Of a DNA stretch of 64,000 bases, positions 35,076-43,271 are shown in pieces; the first letter of the stretch is position 1; each line of letters begins with the position of its first letter. The position numbers and the translations under genes were made by a program. This stretch comes from Streptomyces caelestis (GTDB lineage: Bacteria > Actinomycetota > Actinomycetes > Streptomycetales > Streptomycetaceae), in contig NZ_LGCN01000063.1 of NCBI RefSeq assembly GCF_001279005.1, forward strand, positions 1 to 64,000. The letters are read 5' to 3'. The notes under the pieces were generated by a model. It ran no database searches. It worked only from the letters and a program-made list of their open reading frames with translations, and had not been told where the DNA came from.

Positions 35076-35113
35076 GAGGGCGGTGGCGCCGGTGTTCCGG
35101 CGCCACCGCCCTC
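35076..35113. terminator. Terminator after nrdJ
   Basis: A perfect 17-bp stem (GAGGGCGGTGGCGCCGG / CCGGCGCCACCGCCCTC) with a 4-nt loop. It lies between nrdJ (+) and the convergent TerD gene (-), 36 bp after the nrdJ stop. Confidence 0.88.
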
Positions 35114-35127
35114 GGTGTTCCCGTGGG

Positions 35128-35661
35128 TCAGGCCCGGCGCGCCGTCCCCATCGCACGGGTGAAGGCCGCCGGGTCGCCCTCGAACCCCTGGACACCCGGG
35201 CGGAACTCCCAGGGCCCCGACCCGTCCCGGACGAACTCCGCGACCGTCGCCGCCGTGGCCCCGAGGGCACCGCCGAAGTCGTCCTCGGCCAGTACGGTGT
35301 AGCCCTCGCGGATGCGCAGACCGGGGTTGGCCACCCCGGAGAACGTCCGCCGCCCCTGGTGCTGCTGGATGACGACGCCGACCAGCACGCGCGCGTACCG
35401 CTGGTCGAGCCGGTCCAGTTCCAGCGTCATGACCTCGTCGTAGCCGAAGCCCTGGCCGTCCTTGCTGTCCCGGTTGAGCGTGATGGTGCCGTCGGGGGAG
35501 CGACTGTCGAAGTGCACCACGTAGGCGGGAGCGCCGTGCGGTTCGCCCGCCGTGTAGGGCGCGGCGACGAGATCCAGGTCGGTGGAGGGCTGCCCCGACG
35601 GACTCGGGTCCCACCTCAGCGCGATCTCGACCTTGCGGATGCCCTTGTTGAGGCCGTTCAC
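35128..35661 (-). CDS. TerD-family protein
   Basis: Starting at GTG 35661 (GGAAGGGGAAG upstream) the product has 177 residues. It shows the TerD Ca-binding beta-sandwich pattern: KVEIALRWDPSPS, DLDLVAAPY, VHFDSRSPDGTITLNRDS and DEVMTLELDRL. TerD proteins bind calcium and occur in tellurite-resistance/stress operons; many Streptomyces carry several single copies. No other ter genes are adjacent, so a tellurite role is not implied. Confidence 0.9.
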   Translation of the reverse strand: MNGLNKGIRKVEIALRWDPSPSGQPSTDLDLVAAPYTAGEPHGAPAYVVHFDSRSPDGTITLNRDSKDGQGFGYDEVMTLELDRLDQRYARVLVGVVIQQHQGRRTFSGVANPGLRIREGYTVLAEDDFGGALGATAATVAEFVRDGSGPWEFRPGVQGFEGDPAAFTRAMGTARRA

Positions 35662-35818
35662 CAGTCTTCCCCTTCCCCGCGACCGTCCTGCCCGCTCACC
35701 CCAACTGCCGGGTGTTCCCGACAGGTTGTCCATCCTGCCACGCGTGGGGCGGTGGACGCCGCCAAGCAGTCACTTCGAGGGTGACCGACGCCACGCTCCC
35801 TGGCCTTACGATGGCGCG

Positions 35819-36424
35819 GTGCTGGTCAAGTGGATTCGCTGCACCGTGGTGGACCGCCGAGGGTTCGAGCGGGGGCAGCGGAAGTGGGCGGGGCTTCTGG
35901 GGGAGCCGGGGTTTCGCGGGCAGGGCGGGGGATGGAGCCGGGGGCGGCCGGACGTGGCGCACGTCTTCTCCTTCTGGGAGAGCCGGGCCTTCTACGACTC
36001 GTTCATGGCCCGCTCCCACGACCGGCTCGCCTCGACCCAGTCGGGCACGTTCAAGGACGCCCGGGTCAGGCTCTTCGACCACCGCTTTGACGTGAAGACC
36101 GGCTTCGAACCGCGTTTCACGGACGCCGACCTGCTCAGGGTGGCGCTGTGCCGCGTGCACGAGGAGCGGTCGGAGCACTTCGTGCTGATGCAGGAGAAGG
36201 TCTGGAACCCGGCCATGGCCGGCTCGCCCGGCATGGTCCGGGGGTTGTTCGGGGAGGCGCCCGGGAACGAGTTCCTGGTGCTGTCGATGTGGCGGTCGGC
36301 CGCCGAGCACGGCAAGTACCGCACCGAGCGGGTGGAACGCCTGGCGCTGAGGGCGCAGACGGAGGCCGACGTGGCGGCCCTCACGGGGGACATCGTGGAG
36401 ATGGAGTCGGCCTGGACGGTGTGA
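35819..36424 (+). CDS. DUF4937 (YdbC-like) domain protein
   Basis: The GTG at 35819 opens VLVKWIRCTVVDRRGFERGQ, the conserved start of this family. The 201-residue protein appears to consist of two related ABM-like halves: the first with QRKWAGLLGEPGFRGQGGGW and HVFSFWESRAFYDSFM, the second with EKVWNPAMAGSPGMVRG and EFLVLSMWRSAAEHGKY. The fold resembles small heme- or quinol-degrading monooxygenases, but no catalytic residue can be named. It is monocistronic as far as can be seen. Confidence 0.75.
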   Translation: MLVKWIRCTVVDRRGFERGQRKWAGLLGEPGFRGQGGGWSRGRPDVAHVFSFWESRAFYDSFMARSHDRLASTQSGTFKDARVRLFDHRFDVKTGFEPRFTDADLLRVALCRVHEERSEHFVLMQEKVWNPAMAGSPGMVRGLFGEAPGNEFLVLSMWRSAAEHGKYRTERVERLALRAQTEADVAALTGDIVEMESAWTV

Positions 36425-36542
36425 CGTCCGGAAGCGGAACGGTGCGCGCCGGTGTGACGCGAGGTGCGGGATGTGTGTGACCTATGCCGTATGGGGACCG
36501 CACGAGTGCTCGTTCGGCCGTCACCCGATCTAGGGTCTTGGC

Positions 36543-37202
36543 ATGGCACGACCACGGCGCATCGTCCTTGTCCGACACGGCGAATCAACGGGCAATGTTG
36601 ATGACTCCGTTTATGAGCGCGAACCCGATCACGCCCTGGCCCTGACCGCGCAGGGCAGACAGCAGGCGGAGGAGACGGGGGAGCGGTTGCGGGAACTCTT
36701 CGGCCGTGAGCGCGTCAGCGTCTACGTCTCCCCCTACCGCCGCACGCACCAGACGCTGAGCGCCTTCCGACTCGACCCGGAGCGGATACGCGTGCGCGAG
36801 GAGCCGAGGCTGCGCGAGCAGGACTGGGGCAACTGGCAGGACCGTGAGGACGTGCGCCTGCAGAAGGCCTACCGGGACGCCTACGGGCACTTCTTCTACC
36901 GGTTCGCCCAGGGAGAGTCCGGAGCCGACGTCTATGACCGGGTCGGCGGCTTCCTGGAGAGCCTGTTCCGCAGCTTCGAGGCCCCCGATCACCCCCCGAA
37001 CGTCCTGATCGTCACCCACGGGCTGGCCATGCGGCTGTTCTGCATGCGGTGGTTCCACTGGACCGTGGCGGAGTTCGAGTCGCTGTCGAACCCGGGGAAC
37101 GCCGAGATGCGCGTGCTCGTTCTGGGGGAGAACGGCAAGTACACCCTCGACCGGCCCTTCGGGCGCTGGCGGGATCCGGAACCCTACGGGATCACCGGAT
37201 AG
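36543..37202 (+). CDS. Histidine phosphatase (phosphoglycerate-mutase family)
   Basis: A 219-residue branch-1 histidine phosphatase. The phosphohistidine motif is LVRHGEST (~residues 10-17), and the second His lies in VTHGLAMRL. Arg residues of the pocket are in VSPYRRTHQT. The size and DNWGNWQ-like segment (EQDWGNWQDRED) resemble actinobacterial broad-specificity phosphatases rather than glycolytic mutases. The next gene follows after 31 bp, so the two may be co-transcribed. Confidence 0.9.
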   Translation: MARPRRIVLVRHGESTGNVDDSVYEREPDHALALTAQGRQQAEETGERLRELFGRERVSVYVSPYRRTHQTLSAFRLDPERIRVREEPRLREQDWGNWQDREDVRLQKAYRDAYGHFFYRFAQGESGADVYDRVGGFLESLFRSFEAPDHPPNVLIVTHGLAMRLFCMRWFHWTVAEFESLSNPGNAEMRVLVLGENGKYTLDRPFGRWRDPEPYGITG

Positions 37203-37233
37203 ACAGAGGGGCACCGGATAGAGTGGCAGGGCG

Positions 37234-38142
37234 ATGACCGCTGATTCCTCTCCCGCCGGGCGCCTGGACCGCGCCCTGGTCAGCCTGCGCGGCGTGTCCG
37301 TGGGGGACGCGCTCGGCTCCCAGTTCTTCGTGCCGGTGAACTACCCGCTGCTCAAGCGCCGCGAGCTGCCGCCAGGACCCTGGCAGTGGACGGACGACAC
37401 GGAGATGGCGTGCTCCGTCGTCTCCGTCCTGGCCGCGCACCACCGGATCGACCAGGACGCCCTCGCGCTGTCCTTCGCCACGCACCACGACTTCGACCGG
37501 GGCTACGGTCCCGCGGTCAACCGGCTGCTGCGGCTGGTCCGCGAGGGCGGCGACTGGCGGGAACTCGCCGCCGCGCTCTTCGACGGACAGGGGTCGTGGG
37601 GCAACGGCGCCGCGATGCGGATCGCGCCGCTGGGCGCCTGGTACGCGGACGACCCGGAGCAGGCCACCCATCAGGCCGAGATCTCCGCCTACCCCACACA
37701 TCAGCATCGTGAGGCCGTGGTCGGCGCCATGGCCGTCGCGGCGGCGGCCGCGCTGGTCGCGGCCCCCGGCGGGCCGCCCGGCCCGGAAGCCCTCCTCGAC
37801 GGGGTCGTCGCGCTGGTGCCCGCGAGGAGCGCGGTCGGCGCGGGGCTGCGCCGGGCCCGGGACATGCTCGACTACGGCGACGCGGCCACCGTCGCGGCCG
37901 TGCTCGGCTGCGGACGGCGTACGACGGCGCATGACACCGTGCCCTTCGCGCTGTGGTCGGCGGCCCGGGCTCTGGGCGACTACGAGCGGGCGTTCTGGAC
38001 GACCGCGCAGGTGGGCGGGGACGTCGACACGACCTGTGCGATCGTGGGCGGTGTGGTCGCCGCCGAGAAGACGGGGGCGCCGCCCGCCGAGTGGGCCGGC
38101 CGGGTCGAGCCGCTGCCGGACTGGATGCGGACCGCGGTCTGA
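37234..38142 (+). CDS. ADP-ribosylglycohydrolase family protein
   Basis: A 302-residue all-alpha hydrolase of the DraG/ARH type. Metal-binding motifs are GVSVGDALGSQFF at the N terminus, WTDDTEMACSV (Thr-Asp-Asp) and, near the C terminus, VGGDVDTTCAIVGGVVAA. Such enzymes remove ADP-ribose from Arg or Ser residues, from DNA or from small molecules. No ADP-ribosyltransferase is nearby, so the substrate is open. It follows the phosphatase gene by 31 bp on the same strand. Confidence 0.92.
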   Translation: MTADSSPAGRLDRALVSLRGVSVGDALGSQFFVPVNYPLLKRRELPPGPWQWTDDTEMACSVVSVLAAHHRIDQDALALSFATHHDFDRGYGPAVNRLLRLVREGGDWRELAAALFDGQGSWGNGAAMRIAPLGAWYADDPEQATHQAEISAYPTHQHREAVVGAMAVAAAAALVAAPGGPPGPEALLDGVVALVPARSAVGAGLRRARDMLDYGDAATVAAVLGCGRRTTAHDTVPFALWSAARALGDYERAFWTTAQVGGDVDTTCAIVGGVVAAEKTGAPPAEWAGRVEPLPDWMRTAV

Positions 38143-38341
38143 GAGCCTTGCGGACGGAGTTCGGAACTCTCTGTGCTTACCGGGAACTCTCCGTGATCGG
38201 CCGTTCGTTGTCAGGACATCTGTTGTGCGAGGCGTGAGGCCTGACACGCGTAGACGCGTCTGTCGTGCGGAGCGGTGCGGGGAGGGGCCGTAGTGGTGAT
38301 CATGAAGGTGTCGCTCGGGGTCCTGCTCGCCCTGATGGGTG

Positions 38342-38373
38342 CGGACCCGTCCGGCGTTCGCCGGCCGGGTCCG
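38342..38373. terminator. Hairpin between ADP-ribosylglycohydrolase and MFS genes
   Basis: Stem CGGACCCG / CGGGTCCG encloses an inner stem CCGGCG / CGCCGG with a TT loop. It lies ~50 bp past the MFS stop (minus strand). The rest of the 280-bp convergent gap holds nothing else recognised. Confidence 0.65.
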
Positions 38374-38421
38374 AAGACGTCGGCCGGCGAGCCGCCGGGC
38401 AGGCCTCGCGTTGTCCCCTTC

Positions 38422-39969
38422 TCAGCCCACGCCCGGTCCGGCCGAGCCGGACAGCGCCTCCAGGTCGCTCTTGCGGACCCGGATGACGAACCACGCGGTG
38501 GCCAGGGCGAGCACGGCCATCGCGGCAGCCGGGACGAAGGCCGTGGAGATGCCCTCGGTGAGCACCTCGTGGCCCCAGGGAGCGGGCAGTTGGTGCGTCT
38601 GGGCGAACTCCGCCTTCTGCTCCGGCGTCGCTTCGGCGAGGAAGCCGGGCACCTGCTTCTCCGCCTCGTCCTTGCCGGCCGTGCCGAACACCGTCGTCAG
38701 GAGGGCCAGTCCCACCGAACCGCCCACCTGCTGGGTCGCGTTGAGCAGCCCGGACGCGGCGCCTGCCTCGTGCTGGGCCACCCCGGAGACCGCGGTGAGC
38801 GTCAGCGTCACGAAGTTCAGCCCCATGCCGAAGCCGAAGACCAGCATGGGGCCGAGGATGCCGCCGACGTACGAGCTGTCGGAGCTGATCAGCGTCTGCC
38901 AGGCCAGTCCGGTCGCGGCGAGCGCCGACCCGACGAGCATGAACGGCTTGGGGCCGAACACGGGAAGGAACCGCTGCGACAGGCCGGCCCCGAGCGCGAT
39001 CACGACCGTCACCGGCAGGAAGGCGAGACCGGCCTCGATCGGGCTGTACCCGAGCACGTTCTGCACGAAGAGGACGATGTAGAAGAACATGCCGAACATC
39101 GCCGCGGCCAGGCTGAGCATGATCACATACGTGCCCGAGCGGTTGCGGTCGGCGAACATCCGCAGCGGGGTGATCGGCTCCTTGGCCCGGGACTCGATCA
39201 GCGCGAAGGCCACCAGCAGGACCACGGCGGCCACGAAGGAGCCGATGGTCAGACCGTCCCGCCAGCCTTCCTCCGCCGCGCGGATGAAGCCGTAGACGAG
39301 GGAGGCCATACCGGCCGTCGAGGTCGCCGCGCCCGCGATGTCGAAACGGCCGGTGTGCCGCTCGGACTCGTTGATGTACATCGGTGTGAGCACGGCTATC
39401 AGCAGGCCGATCGGCACGTTGACGAAGAGCACCCACCGCCAGTCGAGCCACTCGGTGAGCATGCCGCCCGCGAGCAGGCCGATGGCGCCGCCGCCCGCGG
39501 AGACCGCGGCGAAGATGCCGAAGGCGCGATTGCGCTCGGGTCCTTCCGGGAACGTGGTGGTGATGAGCGCCAGCGAGGTGGGCGAGGCGATGGCGCCGCC
39601 CACACCTTGCAGGACGCGCGCGGCCAGCAGCTGCCACGGTTCCTGGGCGAACCCGCCGAGCAGCGAGGCGAGGGTGAACAGCAGGATGCCGGTCATGAAG
39701 ACACGGCGGCGGCCGAGGATGTCGCCGGCCCGGCCGCCGAGGAGCAGCAGGCCGCCGAAGGTCAGGGTGTAGGCGCTGATCACCCAGGTGAGATCGGTGG
39801 TGCTGAATTCGAGAGCGCTCTGGATGTGCGGCAGCGCGATGTTCACAATCGTCGAGTCGAGGACCACCATGAGTTGGCAGGCCGCGATGACGGTGAGCGC
39901 GATGCCGGGACGTCCGTCCCGGCGGGCCGCGCCTGGCTTCCGGTTCTGGATTAAAGGAGAGGTTGTCAC
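38422..39969 (-). CDS. MFS drug exporter, DHA2 (14-helix) family
   Basis: A 515-residue EmrB/QacA-type proton antiporter. The start is GTG 39969 with GGGGGA upstream. Motif C of exporters (GGAIGLLAGGMLTEWLDWRW) and motif D1-like LDSTIVNIALPHIQ in the first helix are clear, and about 14 hydrophobic segments are spread over the protein. It is divergent from a TetR repressor gene, with two perfect palindromic operators in between, so export is probably induced by a drug that releases the repressor. The substrate is unknown. Confidence 0.93.
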   Translation of the reverse strand: MTTSPLIQNRKPGAARRDGRPGIALTVIAACQLMVVLDSTIVNIALPHIQSALEFSTTDLTWVISAYTLTFGGLLLLGGRAGDILGRRRVFMTGILLFTLASLLGGFAQEPWQLLAARVLQGVGGAIASPTSLALITTTFPEGPERNRAFGIFAAVSAGGGAIGLLAGGMLTEWLDWRWVLFVNVPIGLLIAVLTPMYINESERHTGRFDIAGAATSTAGMASLVYGFIRAAEEGWRDGLTIGSFVAAVVLLVAFALIESRAKEPITPLRMFADRNRSGTYVIMLSLAAAMFGMFFYIVLFVQNVLGYSPIEAGLAFLPVTVVIALGAGLSQRFLPVFGPKPFMLVGSALAATGLAWQTLISSDSSYVGGILGPMLVFGFGMGLNFVTLTLTAVSGVAQHEAGAASGLLNATQQVGGSVGLALLTTVFGTAGKDEAEKQVPGFLAEATPEQKAEFAQTHQLPAPWGHEVLTEGISTAFVPAAAMAVLALATAWFVIRVRKSDLEALSGSAGPGVG

Positions 39970-39992
39970 TATGGGTCCCCCACGAGTGCGTC

Positions 39993-40012
39993 AGTGAACG
40001 CTCGCGTTCACT
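39993..40012. promoter_or_regulatory. TetR operator 1 (perfect 20-bp palindrome)
   Basis: AGTGAACGC-TC-GCGTTCACT, a perfect 9-2-9 inverted repeat, 24 bp upstream of the MFS start codon. It shares both arms exactly with operator 2. Confidence 0.9.
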
Positions 40013-40039
40013 GTTGCGCCAACGGTATGAGCCCCAGAC

Positions 40040-40059
40040 AGTGAACGCAAGCGTTCACT
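40040..40059. promoter_or_regulatory. TetR operator 2 (perfect 20-bp palindrome)
   Basis: AGTGAACGC-AA-GCGTTCACT, again a perfect 9-2-9 inverted repeat. It starts 47 bp after operator 1 and lies ~97 bp upstream of the TetR gene, so one dimer pair may control both divergent promoters. Confidence 0.9.
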
Positions 40060-40155
40060 TAATGCGCTGTCGCTCGGTGCGTCCCCCTCAGTCGCCGCGC
40101 GGCATGTGTTTCGTCCCCGAATGCCCGCTTCCTCTGCTCGTTGGAGAGAGTTCAG

Positions 40156-40779
40156 ATGGTTTCTTCGAGCTGGGTGGCCGCCCAGGACCGGACGGCCGTG
40201 TCCCGCCGCCGTGGCGCCGTGCTGGAACGCGCGATCCTCGACGCCGCCCTGGAGCAGCTCAGTACGGTCGGCTGGAACGGCCTGACGATGGAGGGCGTCG
40301 CCGCGGGCGCCCAGACCGGAAAGGCCGCCGTCTACCGGCGCTGGCCGTCCAAGGAGGATCTGGTCGCGGACGCGCTGCGGGCCGGACTGCCGCGTTTCGA
40401 CGCGGCGCCGGATCTGGGCAGCGTGCGCGAGGACCTGCTGCACCTGTGTCTGCGGGCGCGCGACGCGATGTTCTCCCAGCCGGGATGCGCTCTGCGTTCG
40501 GTGATTCACGAATGTGACACCCATCAGGCCGAGCGCTTCCACGCCGTCATCTTCGACGGGCTCGTGGAACCCACCATAAAGATGCTGCGCGCCGTGATCG
40601 AGCGTGGAATCGAGCGGGGGGAGGTGCGTGCCGACGCGGCGAACGGATATGTCTTCGACGCCATTCCGGCGATGATGATGTACCGCTCGAAGATGTGCGG
40701 AAGCGAATGGCCGGACGCCGATCTGGAGGAGATGATCGACCGGTTGATGGTTCCGCTGCTGCGGCCGGCCGGCTTCTGA
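40156..40779 (+). CDS. TetR-family transcriptional repressor
   Basis: The ATG at 40156 follows GGAGAG, giving 207 residues. The N-terminal helix-turn-helix is canonical ([20 protein letters not shown], then [20 protein letters not shown]). The C-terminal ligand domain resembles the TetR C-terminal 11-type ([33 protein letters not shown]). The gene is divergent from the MFS exporter and very likely binds the two identical palindromes between them. Confidence 0.93.
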   Translation: MVSSSWVAAQDRTAVSRRRGAVLERAILDAALEQLSTVGWNGLTMEGVAAGAQTGKAAVYRRWPSKEDLVADALRAGLPRFDAAPDLGSVREDLLHLCLRARDAMFSQPGCALRSVIHECDTHQAERFHAVIFDGLVEPTIKMLRAVIERGIERGEVRADAANGYVFDAIPAMMMYRSKMCGSEWPDADLEEMIDRLMVPLLRPAGF

Positions 40780-40859
40780 CCGCGGTTTTGCGAGTCGCCG
40801 GCGCCGCTCGGGGGCCGGGGTGTCGCGGGCCGTCGCGGGCGGCGTACGCTAAGGGCGCC

Positions 40860-41561
40860 ATGCCGTACGAACCACCTACTCACACCGTCGAGCGCTCTCT
40901 GCGCGCCACGACCGGGGCGAAGATCGTTGCAGGTGTCGACGAGGTGGGGCGCGGCGCGTGGGCCGGCCCCGTCACCGTCTGCGCGGCGATCACCGGACTG
41001 CGCCGGCCCCCGGAGGGGCTCACCGACTCCAAGCTCCTCACCGTCAGGCGGCGTACCGAGCTCGCCGAGACGCTGCGGAGCTGGGTGACCTCGTACGCCC
41101 TGGGGCACGCCTCTCCGGAGGAGATCGACGCCCTGGGGATGACGGCCGCGCTGCGGCTGGCGGCGGTGCGTGCGCTGGGGGAGCTGCCGGTCCGGCCGGA
41201 CGCGGTGATCCTCGACGGCAAGCACGACTATCTCGGCACGCCCTGGAAGGTCCGTACGGTCATCAAGGGCGACCAGTCGTGCGTGGCCGTCGCGGCGGCC
41301 TCGGTGATCGCCAAGGTTCAGCGCGACAAAATGATGGCCGAACTGGGCGTCGACCATGCAGACTTCGGTTTCGCGGACAACGCCGGGTATCCGTCGCCCG
41401 TGCACAAGGCCGCGCTGGAGGTCCGGGGACCCACCCCGCACCACCGGTTGTCGTGGGCGTATCTTGATGCGCTGCCCCAGTGGCGGCACCTCAAGAAGGT
41501 CCGCAGCTGGACGGAAGGGCGCGTTCCGGAGATCGAGGGCCAGCTCGGCTTCGACTTCTGA
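40860..41561 (+). CDS. rnhB: Ribonuclease HII
   Basis: Removes ribonucleotides and RNA primers from DNA/RNA hybrids. The 233-residue protein starts ATG 40860. Catalytic residues are in [14 protein letters not shown] (Asp-Glu), [10 protein letters not shown] (Asp) and the later [20 protein letters not shown] region with the closing acidic residue upstream at VDHADFG. The [16 protein letters not shown] helix is also characteristic. Normal length for actinobacteria. Confidence 0.95.
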   Translation: MPYEPPTHTVERSLRATTGAKIVAGVDEVGRGAWAGPVTVCAAITGLRRPPEGLTDSKLLTVRRRTELAETLRSWVTSYALGHASPEEIDALGMTAALRLAAVRALGELPVRPDAVILDGKHDYLGTPWKVRTVIKGDQSCVAVAAASVIAKVQRDKMMAELGVDHADFGFADNAGYPSPVHKAALEVRGPTPHHRLSWAYLDALPQWRHLKKVRSWTEGRVPEIEGQLGFDF

Positions 41562-41628
41562 CGGACCGCTCGCACTGATGTGCCACCCGGCGGCGCGAGC
41601 CGTGCCAATGTTTGATAAAAATCAGCTC

Positions 41629-42228
41629 ATGCCTCTCATTCCCGAGGAGCCTCAGATTCACGAGAGTGCCCAGGGTCCCCGCATCGCGTCGACCCCTCGC
41701 CCCGTACCCGGTCCCCGCCCCGCGGCTCCGTCGCGTCCCGGTCGCCCCGGCCCGCCGCGGCCCGCGCCGCCGGTGCAGCGCGCGTCGCGCGACGCGGCCA
41801 AGCCCGTTCCTCCGGGCCCGCCCGCGCCCGCGGCGGCCACCCCGCAGCTCCAGTTGGTCCCGGCCTCGGCCCAGGGGGCGCTCGACGCCGCCGAAGAGGC
41901 CGTGGACCTGCTGCTGGACTCGGGCCGCGCCCCCGGCGACGTGCTGGTGATCACCACCGGGGACCCGCATCCGTGGGCCACCCACGAACTGTCCTTCGGC
42001 GAAGCCTCCTACTGGGCCCAGCACGACGCCGGTGACGACGTCTTCTACACGGACGCCAAGATCGCCGAGCGTGCCGGTGCGCGCCCCGTCGTCGTGGTCG
42101 CCGTCAACGGAGGCCCGGAATCCGCGGCTGTTTCCGCCTTGTCGGTGGCACACGCCCGGGCCGGTGCCCTGCTGATCGTCTGCGGTGATCCGCAGCGCGT
42201 CAACCCGGTGCTGGGCGCGGGCGTCTGA
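41629..42228 (+). CDS. Conserved actinobacterial protein of unknown function
   Basis: From ATG 41629 the product has 199 residues: an N-terminal MPLIPEEPQIHE motif, a long Pro/Arg/Ala-rich disordered stretch (~20-80), and a folded C-terminal domain with ALDAAEEAVDLLLDSGRAPG, DVLVITTGDPHPWATHE and RPVVVVAVNGG. The alternative ATG at 41608 adds MFDKNQL but comes from an AT-rich stretch (tttgataaaaatc) that looks more like a -10 region than coding DNA. I do not recognise the family. The hydrophobic strand-turn pattern suggests an alpha/beta fold. Confidence 0.7.
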   Translation: MPLIPEEPQIHESAQGPRIASTPRPVPGPRPAAPSRPGRPGPPRPAPPVQRASRDAAKPVPPGPPAPAAATPQLQLVPASAQGALDAAEEAVDLLLDSGRAPGDVLVITTGDPHPWATHELSFGEASYWAQHDAGDDVFYTDAKIAERAGARPVVVVAVNGGPESAAVSALSVAHARAGALLIVCGDPQRVNPVLGAGV

Positions 42229-42431
42229 ACCGCCATCACGGCATCCGCCCGGGCGTCGAGGGGAGGCGTGGACGCCGAGGTCGTGGCGTTCGCACGATCG
42301 GGGACCCGGTGTGTCCGGGACCGGAACGGCCGATGCGCCCGCGCCGTCTCGGCACCGGGCCGGGTCCGGGATCGTGCAGGCGCGGCGCGCCCCGCATCAC
42401 CCTGTGATGCCCGGGCGGCGTCTTCGCGACG

Positions 42432-43046
42432 TCAGCGTGCCGCCGCGCGGCGCAGGACCTCCGACGCGGCGCCACCCGTGCGCGGTATCCGGGGCGGTGC
42501 CGCGGACGTGGCGAACGGTTCCGGTGCCGAGCCGGCGCTGGGGTGGCGGCCGCCACGCCCCTCGCCGAGGACCTGCCACCCGTCACGGGTCAGCGTGATG
42601 TACGCCCCGCAGCGCAGCCCGTGCAGGGTGCAGGCGTCCCGCAGGCCCCACATCCAGGCACCGTCCTCCTCCGTCCAGCGCGCGTCGCCGTCACGGCAGT
42701 AGAGCAGCACGGCGGTGCGCACCGGGGTGCGGCGGCGCAGGTCGTGCGGGATCACCCGGCGCAACTGGTCCAGCAGCACATTGCGGAGCAGCCAGCCGTC
42801 CGCGGAGCTGGTGCGCCGGGTGAACGACGCGCTCGCCCGCACCCGTTCGTCCGGATCGAGCACGGCGACGACCGCGGTCGCCGGACCGGGACGGTGCCGG
42901 GCGTGCAGTCCGCTGACGACCTCCCGCGGACTGCCCAGCAGCGGGATTCCCGCGGCGGCCCACTCCGCAGGTTCGAGCACACGGTTGGCGGAAGCGGCGG
43001 ACGTCGACAGCGATGCCGCCGAGGACGGAGCGAATCCGAAGGTCAC
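42432..43046 (-). CDS. Conserved hypothetical protein
   Basis: The start GTG 43046 follows GGGAGGACC, giving 204 residues. The middle holds beta-rich segments RTAVLLYCRDGDARWTEED, GAWMWGLRDACTLHGLRCGA and AYITLTRDGWQVLGEGRGG, consistent with a compact alpha/beta domain; the tail is Ala/Arg/Pro-rich. No catalytic motif is recognised. It shares its direction with the recQ-like gene, which ends 225 bp upstream of this start, but the gap argues for its own promoter. Confidence 0.7.
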   Translation of the reverse strand: MTFGFAPSSAASLSTSAASANRVLEPAEWAAAGIPLLGSPREVVSGLHARHRPGPATAVVAVLDPDERVRASASFTRRTSSADGWLLRNVLLDQLRRVIPHDLRRRTPVRTAVLLYCRDGDARWTEEDGAWMWGLRDACTLHGLRCGAYITLTRDGWQVLGEGRGGRHPSAGSAPEPFATSAAPPRIPRTGGAASEVLRRAAAR

Positions 43047-43271
43047 GGTCCTCCCTTCGGCTACGCCCGGACTGCGGGCAGGGTCGGATTCGGGGGAGCG
43101 CGCACGCAACGGAGCCCCACCTGATCGGCGGGCGAGCCGTGCGGGTGCGTCCCTCAATTCTTCCTGTCGAACTTGGATGCGGCAACGAGCAATTGAGGCA
43201 GCGGTCCGGTATCGGATGTTCCACGGCTAATATCCCCACCCGTGGGGCAGGTCGAACCATCGGCCGAACCC

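Noticed and set aside
31098..35270. Very long open frame (1390 codons) on the minus strand opposite nrdR-nrdJ
   Set aside because: It is the mirror frame of highly biased GC codons; the plus strand encodes clear NrdR and NrdJ with all motifs.
42229..42431. Frames in the gap between the conserved proteins at 41.6 and 42.4 kb
   Set aside because: No coding features or start signals; treated as intergenic.
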